Assembly (NCBI GenBank): GCA_005879655.1
Contig: VBJK01000144.1
Span: 1-19,290, forward strand
Direction: 5' to 3'
DNA: 19,290 nt
From: Chloroflexota bacterium
GTDB taxonomy: Bacteria > Chloroflexota > Ktedonobacteria > Ktedonobacterales > Ktedonobacteraceae
This document shows positions 7,579 through 14,176 of this stretch, piece by piece. The notes under the pieces were generated by a model. That model saw only the letters and a list, made by a program, of their open reading frames with translations. It was not told where the DNA came from and did not search any database. The first letter of the stretch is position 1. Each line of letters begins with the position of its first letter. A program made the translations under genes and the position numbers.

Positions 7579-8229
7579 ATGCCGGACAATATAGATGCCC
7601 TTGGGCGAGAAGCCATCGAGCATCTCACACTGAAGCATAACGCCCGCGAGCGTGCACTTCCTAAATCGCGTACAGCCATTCGCTACTGCGCAAATAGTAT
7701 TCGCGCTACCCACCGGCAAGACTTTCATACTGCGGAAGAACTCCTGACACAGGCGGCCAGACTGCTCGCAGAGATGAAGATAGATTTGCAAGATCATCAG
7801 GATATCTATTACGCTGGATTCGTACAGGATGCGCAAAAAGAATACGACGAAGCTGCAACGTTTGCAGCACTCACATGCCATCACCCCCTGCCAAGTGCCG
7901 AAGAACTGGCGGTTGGCTGGTCCTCTTACCTGAATGGCTTGGGTGAGGCAGTGGGAGAACTACGGCGCTACGTGCTCGATCAACTGCGCCATGGCCACTT
8001 TGCCGCTTGTGAAGTATACTTACGTTATATGGATGATATTTATGCCTTGCTGATTACCATCGATTATCCTGATGCGGTGACATCAGGCTTACGACGTACT
8101 ACCGACACCACTCGTGGTATACTAGAGAAGACGCGTGGTGATCTCACTACGGCGGTGACGCAGGCTCATCTGCAACAATCAATGGAAGCGCTGCAAGAAG
8201 CCCTGATAAGGTATAAAAATGAACAATAG
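7579..8229 (+). CDS. Translin family protein
   Basis: The product has 216 residues and is all-helical. The start at 7579 is supported by AAAGGA (7565-7570), 8 bases upstream; in-frame ATGs at 7522 and 7561 lack a site. Family hallmarks are IYYAGFVQDAQKEYDEAATF, SYLNGLGEAVGELRRYVLDQ, YDALL-like helix YMDDIYALLITIDYPD, and GLRRTTDTTRGILEKTRGDL. Eukaryotic translin binds single-stranded nucleic acid, and with TRAX forms the C3PO ribonuclease. Archaeal and bacterial relatives form similar barrels with RNase activity in some cases. Glu88 and Glu91 (KEYDE) fall by eye where TRAX keeps two catalytic acids, so nuclease activity is possible but inferred. MenA follows after 185 bases. Confidence 0.85.
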   Translation: MPDNIDALGREAIEHLTLKHNARERALPKSRTAIRYCANSIRATHRQDFHTAEELLTQAARLLAEMKIDLQDHQDIYYAGFVQDAQKEYDEAATFAALTCHHPLPSAEELAVGWSSYLNGLGEAVGELRRYVLDQLRHGHFAACEVYLRYMDDIYALLITIDYPDAVTSGLRRTTDTTRGILEKTRGDLTTAVTQAHLQQSMEALQEALIRYKNEQ

Positions 8230-8295
8230 CAAGTATGTCCTAATGAGGACAGAATTTGTAAGGTGTGTAATCTCATTTTATTGATTCTGTATACT

Positions 8296-8314
8296 ACGAA
8301 TAGCATCTATTCGT
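8296..8314. promoter_or_regulatory. 8-bp hairpin between translin and menA
   Basis: ACGAATAG-CAT-CTATTCGT is a perfect inverted repeat with a 3-nt loop, followed by GTCTTTATATATA. It is AT-rich, so it would be a weak terminator for translin; it could equally be an operator in front of menA. Confidence 0.4.
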
Positions 8315-8414
8315 GTCTTTATATATACGGGGGACGTTTTCTCTCGCAAAATGTATTTACTTTTGTACCCCGTGCACATCATCATTGTGCATAATGCCAT
8401 GCAGAGGGGGATGT

Positions 8415-9608
8415 ATGGAAAAAGAAGAACAGAAAAATGATGAGCAAGCGGTAGCAATAGCGAAAGCAGCCACTTCAGCAAACATTGTCACAGCCGATTC
8501 CGTAGAAGCCGAAGAGGTACCAACCATTCCACTGGGGTCGCTCCAGAAGCTTGGTGGACTACAGCCCGCTGTTGTTGTACATTCGATTGCTTCAACACAC
8601 CAGGTAGACATGCCGACGCCACTCGTGGTCCAGTCTGTAGAGTACCAACGGAGCATGAGAGAATGGCTACAGTTCTGGCGCGATGGTATACGTCCTGCAT
8701 ATCTTCCGCTAGCGGTGATGCCTGTCTTGCTGGGTAGTGTGCTGGCATGGACACACAGTGTTTCTGTGCAAAAGCCGTTGGGGCAATTTCGTTTCATCCA
8801 TTTTATCGCCATGCTCGCCATTGCATGTTTGCTCCAGGCCGGAGCAAGCCTGATCAACGACTATTATGACTATCTAGGTGGTGTTGACACTGCCAATGCG
8901 CTTGGTCCTGGAGCATTGATTCAACAGGGGTTAGTCAAACCAGCCAGGGTATTGAGTGTTGGTCTGGCACTGCTGGGCAGTGGCGCGCTATTGGGCCTGA
9001 TCGTTGCGGCATCGGGTGGGGCGATTGTCTATGTTCTGGGTCTTGTGGGCCTGCTGTGTGCCTATTTTTACAGTGCAACTACGCGCCCGCTCTCTGCAAT
9101 AGCGCTGGGTGAACTCATTGGCTTCCTGATCTATGGACCATGCATGACCCTGGGTGCTTATGCAGTGGAAACAGGAACTATATCGCATGAAGCGCTGATC
9201 TACAGCGTACCGCTTGGCTTGCTGGCAGCTGGCGTTATCCATCTGAACAATATTCGCGACATAGAAGGAGATATCCAGTCTGGCAGGCGTACTATGGCCT
9301 CATTGCTGGGGCTAAACTGGAGCCGTGCGTGGTGTGCGACATTGCTGCTTGCAGCCTATCTCGTGATCATTGGTCTGGCCATGCCACCCGGAGCACCACA
9401 CTTGATCTTGATCATACTCTGGACGCTACCGACGCTAGTTGTGATCATCACTGGAGTGCTGAGAACCGATAGTCCGGCCAGCTTCCACTTGGCCATGCAC
9501 AAGTTGCTAAAAATGGAAGTAGTCTTTGTAGTGTTGTTGACCATAGCTCTCACTATAACAACTTTGCTACCAGTATTAATTTATCTGCCAACACATATAC
9601 TGCGCTAA
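8415..9608 (+). CDS. menA: UbiA-family prenyltransferase, probably 1,4-dihydroxy-2-naphthoate prenyltransferase
   Basis: The product has 397 residues. The start at 8415 follows AGGGGG (8404-8410) by 4 bases. From about residue 80 it is a typical UbiA-superfamily membrane enzyme with eight or nine hydrophobic helices. The first aspartate motif is NDYYDYLGGVDT (residues 148-159), close to the MenA form, and the second is NNIRDIEGDIQSGRRTMA (from 278). These motifs bind Mg and the prenyl diphosphate. MenA attaches the isoprenoid tail to dihydroxynaphthoate, making demethylmenaquinone. The other UbiA enzymes (UbiA, heme O synthase, chlorophyll synthase) fit the motifs less well. The first 80 residues are an unusual polar leader not found in standard MenA proteins of about 300 residues. 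No other men genes are nearby. Confidence 0.85.
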   Translation: MEKEEQKNDEQAVAIAKAATSANIVTADSVEAEEVPTIPLGSLQKLGGLQPAVVVHSIASTHQVDMPTPLVVQSVEYQRSMREWLQFWRDGIRPAYLPLAVMPVLLGSVLAWTHSVSVQKPLGQFRFIHFIAMLAIACLLQAGASLINDYYDYLGGVDTANALGPGALIQQGLVKPARVLSVGLALLGSGALLGLIVAASGGAIVYVLGLVGLLCAYFYSATTRPLSAIALGELIGFLIYGPCMTLGAYAVETGTISHEALIYSVPLGLLAAGVIHLNNIRDIEGDIQSGRRTMASLLGLNWSRAWCATLLLAAYLVIIGLAMPPGAPHLILIILWTLPTLVVIITGVLRTDSPASFHLAMHKLLKMEVVFVVLLTIALTITTLLPVLIYLPTHILR

Positions 9609-9622
9609 AAGAAAAGGTATGA

Positions 9623-9676
9623 GATGGGCCACAAATTTTTGCGCCGGGGTCCCGGCGCAAAAATTTGTGGCCCATC
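9623..9676. repeat. Perfect 26-bp palindrome with 2-nt loop
   Basis: Bases 9623-9648 (GATGGGCCACAAATTTTTGC then GCCGGG) are the exact reverse complement of 9651-9676. It begins 14 bases after the menA stop codon. It has a GC-rich centre and A/T tracts inside the arms, but no T run after it. It is not related to the GGGCACCC repeats. Its placement suggests an mRNA 3'-end hairpin or a small inserted palindrome. Nothing else was seen in 9677-9830. Confidence 0.8.
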
Positions 9677-9847
9677 CAGAACCATTCGGGCCATTTACAA
9701 GGATGAAACACTGTGTTACACTTCCGGTAAGGTTTCGGATCTGGCGGCAAGAATTTCAATAACATCTTGCGTCGAAGACGGAACTCTACGGTCTTGAGAG
9801 TCAGGCTCAGATCACTGTTTGCGGTTGTTGCACTTAGGAGGTGCTCT

Positions 9848-10294
9848 ATGGCGGGCTGGGAAGAAGAACTGGCCGTCCTACTGCGTGAACTAGGAGTAAA
9901 GCAAGAAGAACCTAAGGCTCACCTCCGACCAATGCGCCAATTCCCGCGCAATAATGGTAAACGGCGGGACCAATCAGCCGACGCGCTATTTTTAGATGAG
10001 GATAGTACAGAAGCATACGCCGACGACGATGAAGCATGGTTGAACGACCTGAATGCTATGCGGCGCGAGGTTGATGCTATCGTCAATCAGGTTGTGCTAT
10101 TAATGCAACGCGGCGGTCTCGAAAAGTCTCTCAAGGAAGATGTCATGGTGGTCTTGCGTGCATTGCGACGCCGTGCCGCAGTGACACAGCAGACAGCGAC
10201 TAGCGATGAGGCCTATCTAGAATCTGCCTCTGCTATGTTACATTTCTGCCGTCTCATCCTCCAATTGAGTGAGTTCGCAACCGAAGATTTTTAG
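9848..10294 (+). CDS. Hypothetical protein, 148 residues
   Basis: I do not recognise a family. The start at 9848 is chosen because a near-perfect AGGAGG (9836-9841) lies 6 bases upstream; the frame is open further upstream to 9767 with Arg-rich residues that look non-coding. The product is charged and largely helical. The N-terminus EEELAVLLRELGVKQEEPK resembles the start of the 155-residue protein at 6957. A polar linker follows, then LNDLNAMRREVDAIVNQVVLLMQ and a C-terminal helix (ASAMLHFCRLILQLSEF). No membrane segment, signal peptide or catalytic motif is visible. A regulatory or scaffold role is only a guess. Confidence 0.7.
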   Translation: MAGWEEELAVLLRELGVKQEEPKAHLRPMRQFPRNNGKRRDQSADALFLDEDSTEAYADDDEAWLNDLNAMRREVDAIVNQVVLLMQRGGLEKSLKEDVMVVLRALRRRAAVTQQTATSDEAYLESASAMLHFCRLILQLSEFATEDF

Positions 10295-10535
10295 ATAGTA
10301 TCTTTGCTTTTGCTCTGCTACTATGCTGCTTCCTCCGGTCCGGGACTGGTACAATGTCGTCCCAGTTGGTAGACCTGAGTGCGCTATCTACTCTTTTTCC
10401 TCACTATAATGATATGTTAAGGGGAAGACCATATGGAGGCGTTCCATGTATCGCGCCTGTCTTGTGTCTTCTTCTTGCCCATACGCCATGCATTCCATGC
10501 CTACAGTTGGTCTGCCCCTTATTTTGCATGGAGGG

Positions 10536-10814
10536 TCACTCAGTGGCGAGCGTATTCAGAAGGTACGTTCTGAACTCGCTGTACTGCTCCTCGTGGAGGA
10601 TATGCATATCTTTCATGAGCGCGAGTAAGGTGATCACCTGCCCCACAATCAGTGTTTTTGAGACAACGGTACGCCTATTTTCATCCTGAATGGCCAAGGT
10701 CGCCTTCGTAACAGTTGTTCTGTACTCAAGCATGTTGTGGATACTATCTAGAAATTCGTTAGAGAGTTGGTCATGCAGATCGTGTACGGCTTGCGCGAAG
10801 CTTCTGTCCTGCAT
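10536..10814 (-). CDS. Hypothetical helical protein, 92 residues
   Basis: I do not recognise a family. A perfect AGGAGG lies 6 bases before the ATG at 10814, which is the main reason to call it. The protein is helical and polar (LHDQLSNEFLDSIHNMLEY, then TLIVGQVITLLALMKDMHILHEEQ), with one moderately hydrophobic helix in the middle and no cysteines. The ribosome binding site borders a decayed TnpB fragment, so the promoter may lie within or beyond that relic. The 240 bases between its stop and the 148-residue gene hold nothing recognised. Overlapping plus-strand frames at 10354-10689 look like shadows. Confidence 0.6.
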   Translation of the reverse strand: MQDRSFAQAVHDLHDQLSNEFLDSIHNMLEYRTTVTKATLAIQDENRRTVVSKTLIVGQVITLLALMKDMHILHEEQYSEFRTYLLNTLATE

Positions 10815-10869
10815 TCTTTACCTCCTATGTAAATGGATACATATCTTTCTATGAGATCTGCATTCTTGG

Positions 10870-11130
10870 TGGCGGTACAAACGAGGTTTTTCTTCGAGCA
10901 CATCTGTATGTACCTGGCAACGTTGCTCTTGGTACTCTTCTGGTAGTCGGCTTGATGGCTGGCAGAGGATCGGTTGGCGTATGGTCGGAGGTAGGTGGAC
11001 TGTGCGTCTTTCTTCAAGAGCAGTGTGATACCACTCCTTGCAACGGCGCAAGGTCCCTTCCAATGCGCCGATTCGCTTGCTCAGCGGGTAGAGGCGAAAT
11101 TTGTATGCCTTACAGCGCAACAGGAGATAC
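10870..11130 (-). pseudogene. tnpB: Decayed TnpB (IS200/IS605 OrfB) N-terminal fragment
   Basis: On the minus strand the text reads KAYKFRLYPLSKRIGALEGT, then LRRCKEWYHTALEERR, which is the N-terminus of TnpB (RLYP...LRRC...YN.ALEER). Beyond this the frame breaks: LPAIK, the next conserved TnpB word, lies in a different frame near 10955. LPEEYQEQRCQVHTDVL then returns in the first frame near 10935. At least two compensating frameshifts are therefore present, and everything after about residue 80 (the RuvC catalytic part) is gone. No TnpA, omega RNA or element end was recognised nearby. It is a dead remnant of a transposon-encoded RNA-guided nuclease. Confidence 0.75.
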
Positions 11131-11568
11131 TTTGGTTGAGGGGCATTCTTCTGTTGGCTGGTGCTACCGCATCCCATCTTAACGCTTTCTCTTAGATACA
11201 GGTGGTCTCTTTAGATGAGTGTACACGAGCGGATGAACTCTTGTCAAGACCTCTTTGGTCATGCGGTCATTTTAATCACACTTCTTTCACATCTAAAAAT
11301 TGCCGTTATTATAGCAGGCAAGCATAGTGGTGACAACAGAGAGAGGGCTTGCCAGAGGCGGGGAGGGGAAAGAGAGAGGGCAGACAGGACGTTGCAAAAA
11401 GTACTATTGGGGGGATAGTGAGCTGCAAAATTATGAGCGAATGTGATACCAACCTACGTTCAGTGGAACCAACCTCACATGAGCGTTTCTGATCTACGAC
11501 CGACTTTCCACGTTTGAGAACTACTCGTTAGAACGCAGGTTGGTATAAGTCATGTGCAGGGCTTCTAT
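11131..11568. other. Gene-poor intergenic stretch
   Basis: No convincing gene. Bases 11338-11392 are strikingly purine-rich (GAGAGAGGGCTTGCC..., GGGGAGGGGAAAGAGAGAGG). A short plus-strand frame at 11215-11418 lacks a ribosome binding site and family features. The inverted repeat at 11446-11547 closes the stretch. Confidence 0.4.
11446..11547. repeat. 16-bp near-perfect inverted repeats bounding 102 bp
   Basis: ATACCAACCTACGTTC (11446-11461) and GAACGCAGGTTGGTAT (11532-11547) are inverted copies with one mismatch. ACCAACCT recurs inside at about 11468. The ATGTG on the left flank and the CATGTG a few bases beyond the right end are not clean target duplications. It may be a tiny MITE or a long-range hairpin after the gene ending at 11569. 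Confidence 0.45.
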
Positions 11569-11994
11569 TTAATGGTACTGAGGCTGGTCAGAGCCGCCGC
11601 CCTGAGAACCTTCCTGGAGAGACCCTTCCTGAGTGGATTTCTCCTGAGCAGATTTCTCCTGAGCAGATCCCTCCTCCGGGGTCATCTTGCTCAAAGCTGT
11701 CACAATGGCGGGGGCCAGAGATTCCGCTAGTGCGGGAGCTAGGGCTACTGCGAGTGCATTAGCCAGTGTAGTGCCAAATGGTGATAACTGTGCTTCCGCT
11801 GGCGTTGGTGCTGGGCGCGAAGGTGGTGTTATCAAGGCAACCATCAGCGCTTCAGTCAGCGCCTTAGTGACTGCATCTTCTTTACGGGCTCCCGTTGCTG
11901 GTTGCGCTCCGGTCTCAATCAGGCCCGTGATAATCGCTTCAAGCACTGGGTCGATACGCTCGCGTAGTACTTCTTGTATAGATTTGCTGATCAT
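11569..11994 (-). CDS. Hypothetical protein, 141 residues, with Ala/Leu helix and QE(K/G)S repeats
   Basis: I do not recognise a family. The start at 11994 has AGGAG 8 bases upstream; the frame is open further upstream to 12147 but without a binding site. Three parts are visible. Residues 1-29 (SIQEVLRERIDPVLEAIITG) match the N-terminus of the next gene upstream on the same strand (12203-12895). The middle is Ala/Leu-rich (LANALAVALAPALAESLAPA), an amphipathic or weakly membrane-seeking helix. The C-terminus holds pentapeptide-like repeats (SAQEKSAQEKSTQEGSLQEG) and a Gly/Gln tail. There is no signal peptide. The gene is 208 bases downstream of its paralogue, so they may form one operon. Function unknown; the shared module suggests a common partner or assembly. 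Confidence 0.65.
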   Translation of the reverse strand: MISKSIQEVLRERIDPVLEAIITGLIETGAQPATGARKEDAVTKALTEALMVALITPPSRPAPTPAEAQLSPFGTTLANALAVALAPALAESLAPAIVTALSKMTPEEGSAQEKSAQEKSTQEGSLQEGSQGGGSDQPQYH

Positions 11995-12202
11995 CGTAAT
12001 GACTCCTTTCCTTGCTCCTTCCCTGGTAACGATAAAAATGTCATCATACAAAGATGGGATTGTGCCAATAGTGTCATGCAGTGATTGCAGAATTGTATAG
12101 GCCCAGGGGGAAGCTAGAAGCATTCCCCGGAGCCAATACAAGAGCAAGTGTTAGCTCTAAAAACTCAGACTTTCACCTGACTACTACTGTGTCTAGCTGT
12201 TT

Positions 12203-12895
12203 TTAGCGAGCGCTGAGAGCTGCGACTAAAAGTGGGGCTACTGACTCTAAAGGACGCTCCTGCTCTTGCTCGCTCTGACGGCGGCTCATCAGGAGAGGCA
12301 ACAGAATAGGAAGCACACTCTCGATGCCCTGTTCCTGTCCGCGCTCAGCTTGGCGATGGCTTGTCAAGAGGGGCAGCAGAATAGGAAGTACATTCTCGAT
12401 GCCCTTTTCCTGGCCGCGCTCAGCTTGGCGCTGGCTCGTCAAGAGGGGTAGCAGAATAGGAAGTATGCTCTCGATGCCCTTTTCCTGGCTGCGCTCAGCT
12501 TGGCGACGACTCATCAAGAAGGGCAGCAGAATAGGAAGCACATTCTCGATGCCCCTTTCCTGTCCGCGCTCAGCTTGGCGATGGCTTGTCAAGAGGGGCA
12601 GTAGAATAGGAAGCACACTCTCGATGCCTTGTTCCTGTCCGCGCTCAACCTGACGACGGCTCGTCAAGAGGGGCAACAGAATAGGAAGCACGCTCTCGAT
12701 GCCCTGTTCCTGGCCGCGCTCAGTCTGGCGACGACTTACCAGAGTTGATAGCAGGATAGGCATCAGAGCCTCGAATGAACGACCCTGCTCACCACCACGT
12801 CCGTAGCCGCCACGCTCGCTGATCTCACGTGTAACAATTTCCTCGATGATAGGATCGAGTCTATCACGAATTGCTTCTCTTACTGGACTAACCAT
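12203..12895 (-). CDS. Repeat protein with eight 25-residue units, unknown function
   Basis: The product has 230 residues. The start at 12895 has AAAGGAG 7 bases upstream. Residues 1-30 form a module (VREAIRDRLDPIIEEIVTRE) shared with the 141-residue neighbour. Residues 31-230 are exactly eight units of 25 residues: six close copies (56-205) and one worn copy at each end. Each unit has a charged half, typically RQAERGQEQG, and a hydrophobic half, IESVLPILLPLLTSR, with two prolines. The period and chemistry suggest a stacked helical or amphipathic array that could bind membrane or self-assemble; this is inference. There is no signal peptide and no cysteine. I know no described family with this repeat. 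Confidence 0.75.
   Translation of the reverse strand: MVSPVREAIRDRLDPIIEEIVTREISERGGYGRGGEQGRSFEALMPILLSTLVSRRQTERGQEQGIESVLPILLPLLTSRRQVERGQEQGIESVLPILLPLLTSHRQAERGQERGIENVLPILLPFLMSRRQAERSQEKGIESILPILLPLLTSQRQAERGQEKGIENVLPILLPLLTSHRQAERGQEQGIESVLPILLPLLMSRRQSEQEQERPLESVAPLLVAALSAR
12206..12805 (-). repeat. Tandem 75-bp repeat array inside the repeat-protein gene
   Basis: Eight in-frame 75-bp units, with the six between 12281 and 12730 highly similar in DNA (recurring GCAGAATAGGAAG and CGCTCAGCTTGGCGA on the plus strand). Synonymous differences are few, so the array expanded recently or is kept even by recombination. Copy number could vary between strains. Confidence 0.85.
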
Positions 12896-12937
12896 TAAAA
12901 GTCTCCTTTTGAGTGTACTTGGTAACATCTATCGATT

Positions 12938-12951
12938 GGAGATGGATCTCC
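12938..12951. promoter_or_regulatory. Short inverted repeat before the repeat-protein gene
   Basis: GGAGAT-GG-ATCTCC lies 43 bases upstream of the start codon at 12895. It could be an operator or leader hairpin. I see no clear -10/-35 pair in 12952-13052. Confidence 0.3.
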
Positions 12952-13052
12952 TCTTTAAGGTTTGTACAATGCTGTTGAGTGCAGGATAGCACCACACTGC
13001 ATATGTGGAGAGTGGAACCCTGACTCAATGATCATTTGTACTCCCTTCATCA

Positions 13053-14147
13053 CTATACACCGGCCACCAAATATCTGAATATGGCAATCGTGAAGATAGA
13101 CAAACGTGGGCGTAGCTGCTCATCGCGCCAGCGTTTTACGTCCAGCAATTTGCGGTAGACCTGATAGGTCAAAGGTTGATAAACTAGATCGTGTGTTTCC
13201 AGGAAGCGTAAGGGATAGCCACTGAAGCCACGCTTAAAGAGGTAAACACCCCATAGCTCCTGTCCTTCCTCTAAAACGTCAGGAATGCCACGGAAATTGT
13301 AGTACCAGCAACCTTTTGCCTTTGCCCATTGCATACCCGTCCACTGCAAAAGGTGGTTCGGCATGCGCTCACGGTGCTCATTGGATGAGGCACCGTACAT
13401 ATACCAGCTCCAAGGTCCTAGAGTGATGACGATGATGCCCGCAATAGCTTGGTCCTCGTACTCAGCGAGGAAAAGTGCTGCCCGATCTTCTTCACGACAC
13501 AGACGAAAAAAGTCTTCATAGAAGGATTTCTTGTGGATGAAGAACTGGTCACGTTCGCTTGTCGTCTCGTAGATGCGATAAAAGGTGTCCAGATCTGCTT
13601 GTCCCTCGCCACGCCGCACCGTGATCCCCTTACGGCTGGCGAGACGAATATTATAGCGCCACTTCTCTTTCATCGCGGCTAAGAGCGCCTTTTCGTCAGG
13701 CCGTATATCGAGCACCCACTCGTGGCGGACGTGGGTGGCATATGGATTGGTGCAGAAACCATGACGCTGCAATGCGCTGAGCCATTGGACATTATCCGCT
13801 GGCACGCTTGGCTCAACCTTGAGCATAAAGGCATGGCGTCTGCGCGCTTCGGCCTTTACGAAGTTGAGTAGCACTGTCATCGCAGGTGATGCAGGATCGG
13901 CAATGACGGGTCCACGCGGTGCGTAGAAATAGGTGCGGTTAAGGACTGGAGCGCGCGAAACTAAAATGAGCATAGCGGCACAGAGTTTCCCTGTGCCGCT
14001 ATCATCGATCACACCAACACGTAGTGCCTGGGCTTCCAGGTAGGGAGCCAGTTCTCCCCACTCGTATGATTGCGTAATATTACAGCAGCTCGACGATGCA
14101 ATAAAATCATTCCACAGTTGGTGCTCAGTGATGATGCAGGCTTTCAT
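13053..14147 (-). CDS. FemAB-family peptidoglycan aminoacyltransferase
   Basis: The product has 364 residues, the same as its paralogue at 15605-16699. The start at 14147 is chosen because the protein there begins like the paralogue (MKACIITEHQLWNDF against MSIQEITDQEQWNNF) and GAGG lies 9 bases upstream. The frame stays open through the end of the IsrB element, but that part is unrelated. Fem motifs are visible: QSYEWGEL (26-33), YAPRGP (75-80), KWRYNIRLASRKGI, YMYGASSNEHRE, LLQWTGMQWAKAKGCWYYNF, and WGVYLFKRGFSG. FemABX enzymes use aminoacyl-tRNA to add residues to the peptidoglycan stem peptide at the inner membrane face, forming cross-bridges. The gene sits directly downstream of the IsrB element, which may have separated it from its former promoter. 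Confidence 0.88.
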   Translation of the reverse strand: MKACIITEHQLWNDFIASSSCCNITQSYEWGELAPYLEAQALRVGVIDDSGTGKLCAAMLILVSRAPVLNRTYFYAPRGPVIADPASPAMTVLLNFVKAEARRRHAFMLKVEPSVPADNVQWLSALQRHGFCTNPYATHVRHEWVLDIRPDEKALLAAMKEKWRYNIRLASRKGITVRRGEGQADLDTFYRIYETTSERDQFFIHKKSFYEDFFRLCREEDRAALFLAEYEDQAIAGIIVITLGPWSWYMYGASSNEHRERMPNHLLQWTGMQWAKAKGCWYYNFRGIPDVLEEGQELWGVYLFKRGFSGYPLRFLETHDLVYQPLTYQVYRKLLDVKRWRDEQLRPRLSIFTIAIFRYLVAGV

Positions 14148-14176
14148 AGAATACGGCCTCTGGAACCCCCTGTCAT

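Noticed and set aside
10354..10689. Plus-strand frames including one with GGAGG before an ATG at 10446
   Set aside because: They overlap the minus-strand 92-residue gene, which has a perfect AGGAGG; the plus-strand protein is compositionally odd and matches nothing.
11687..12100. Plus-strand Ala/Ser-rich frame
   Set aside because: Antisense shadow of the Ala/Leu-rich protein at 11569-11994, which has a proper start signal.
12266..12653. Plus-strand frames across the repeat array
   Set aside because: They are antisense shadows of the 25-residue repeats; no ribosome binding site.
12206..12805. Regular repeats that might be a CRISPR array
   Set aside because: Units are contiguous 75-bp coding repeats without unique spacers and stay in one reading frame.
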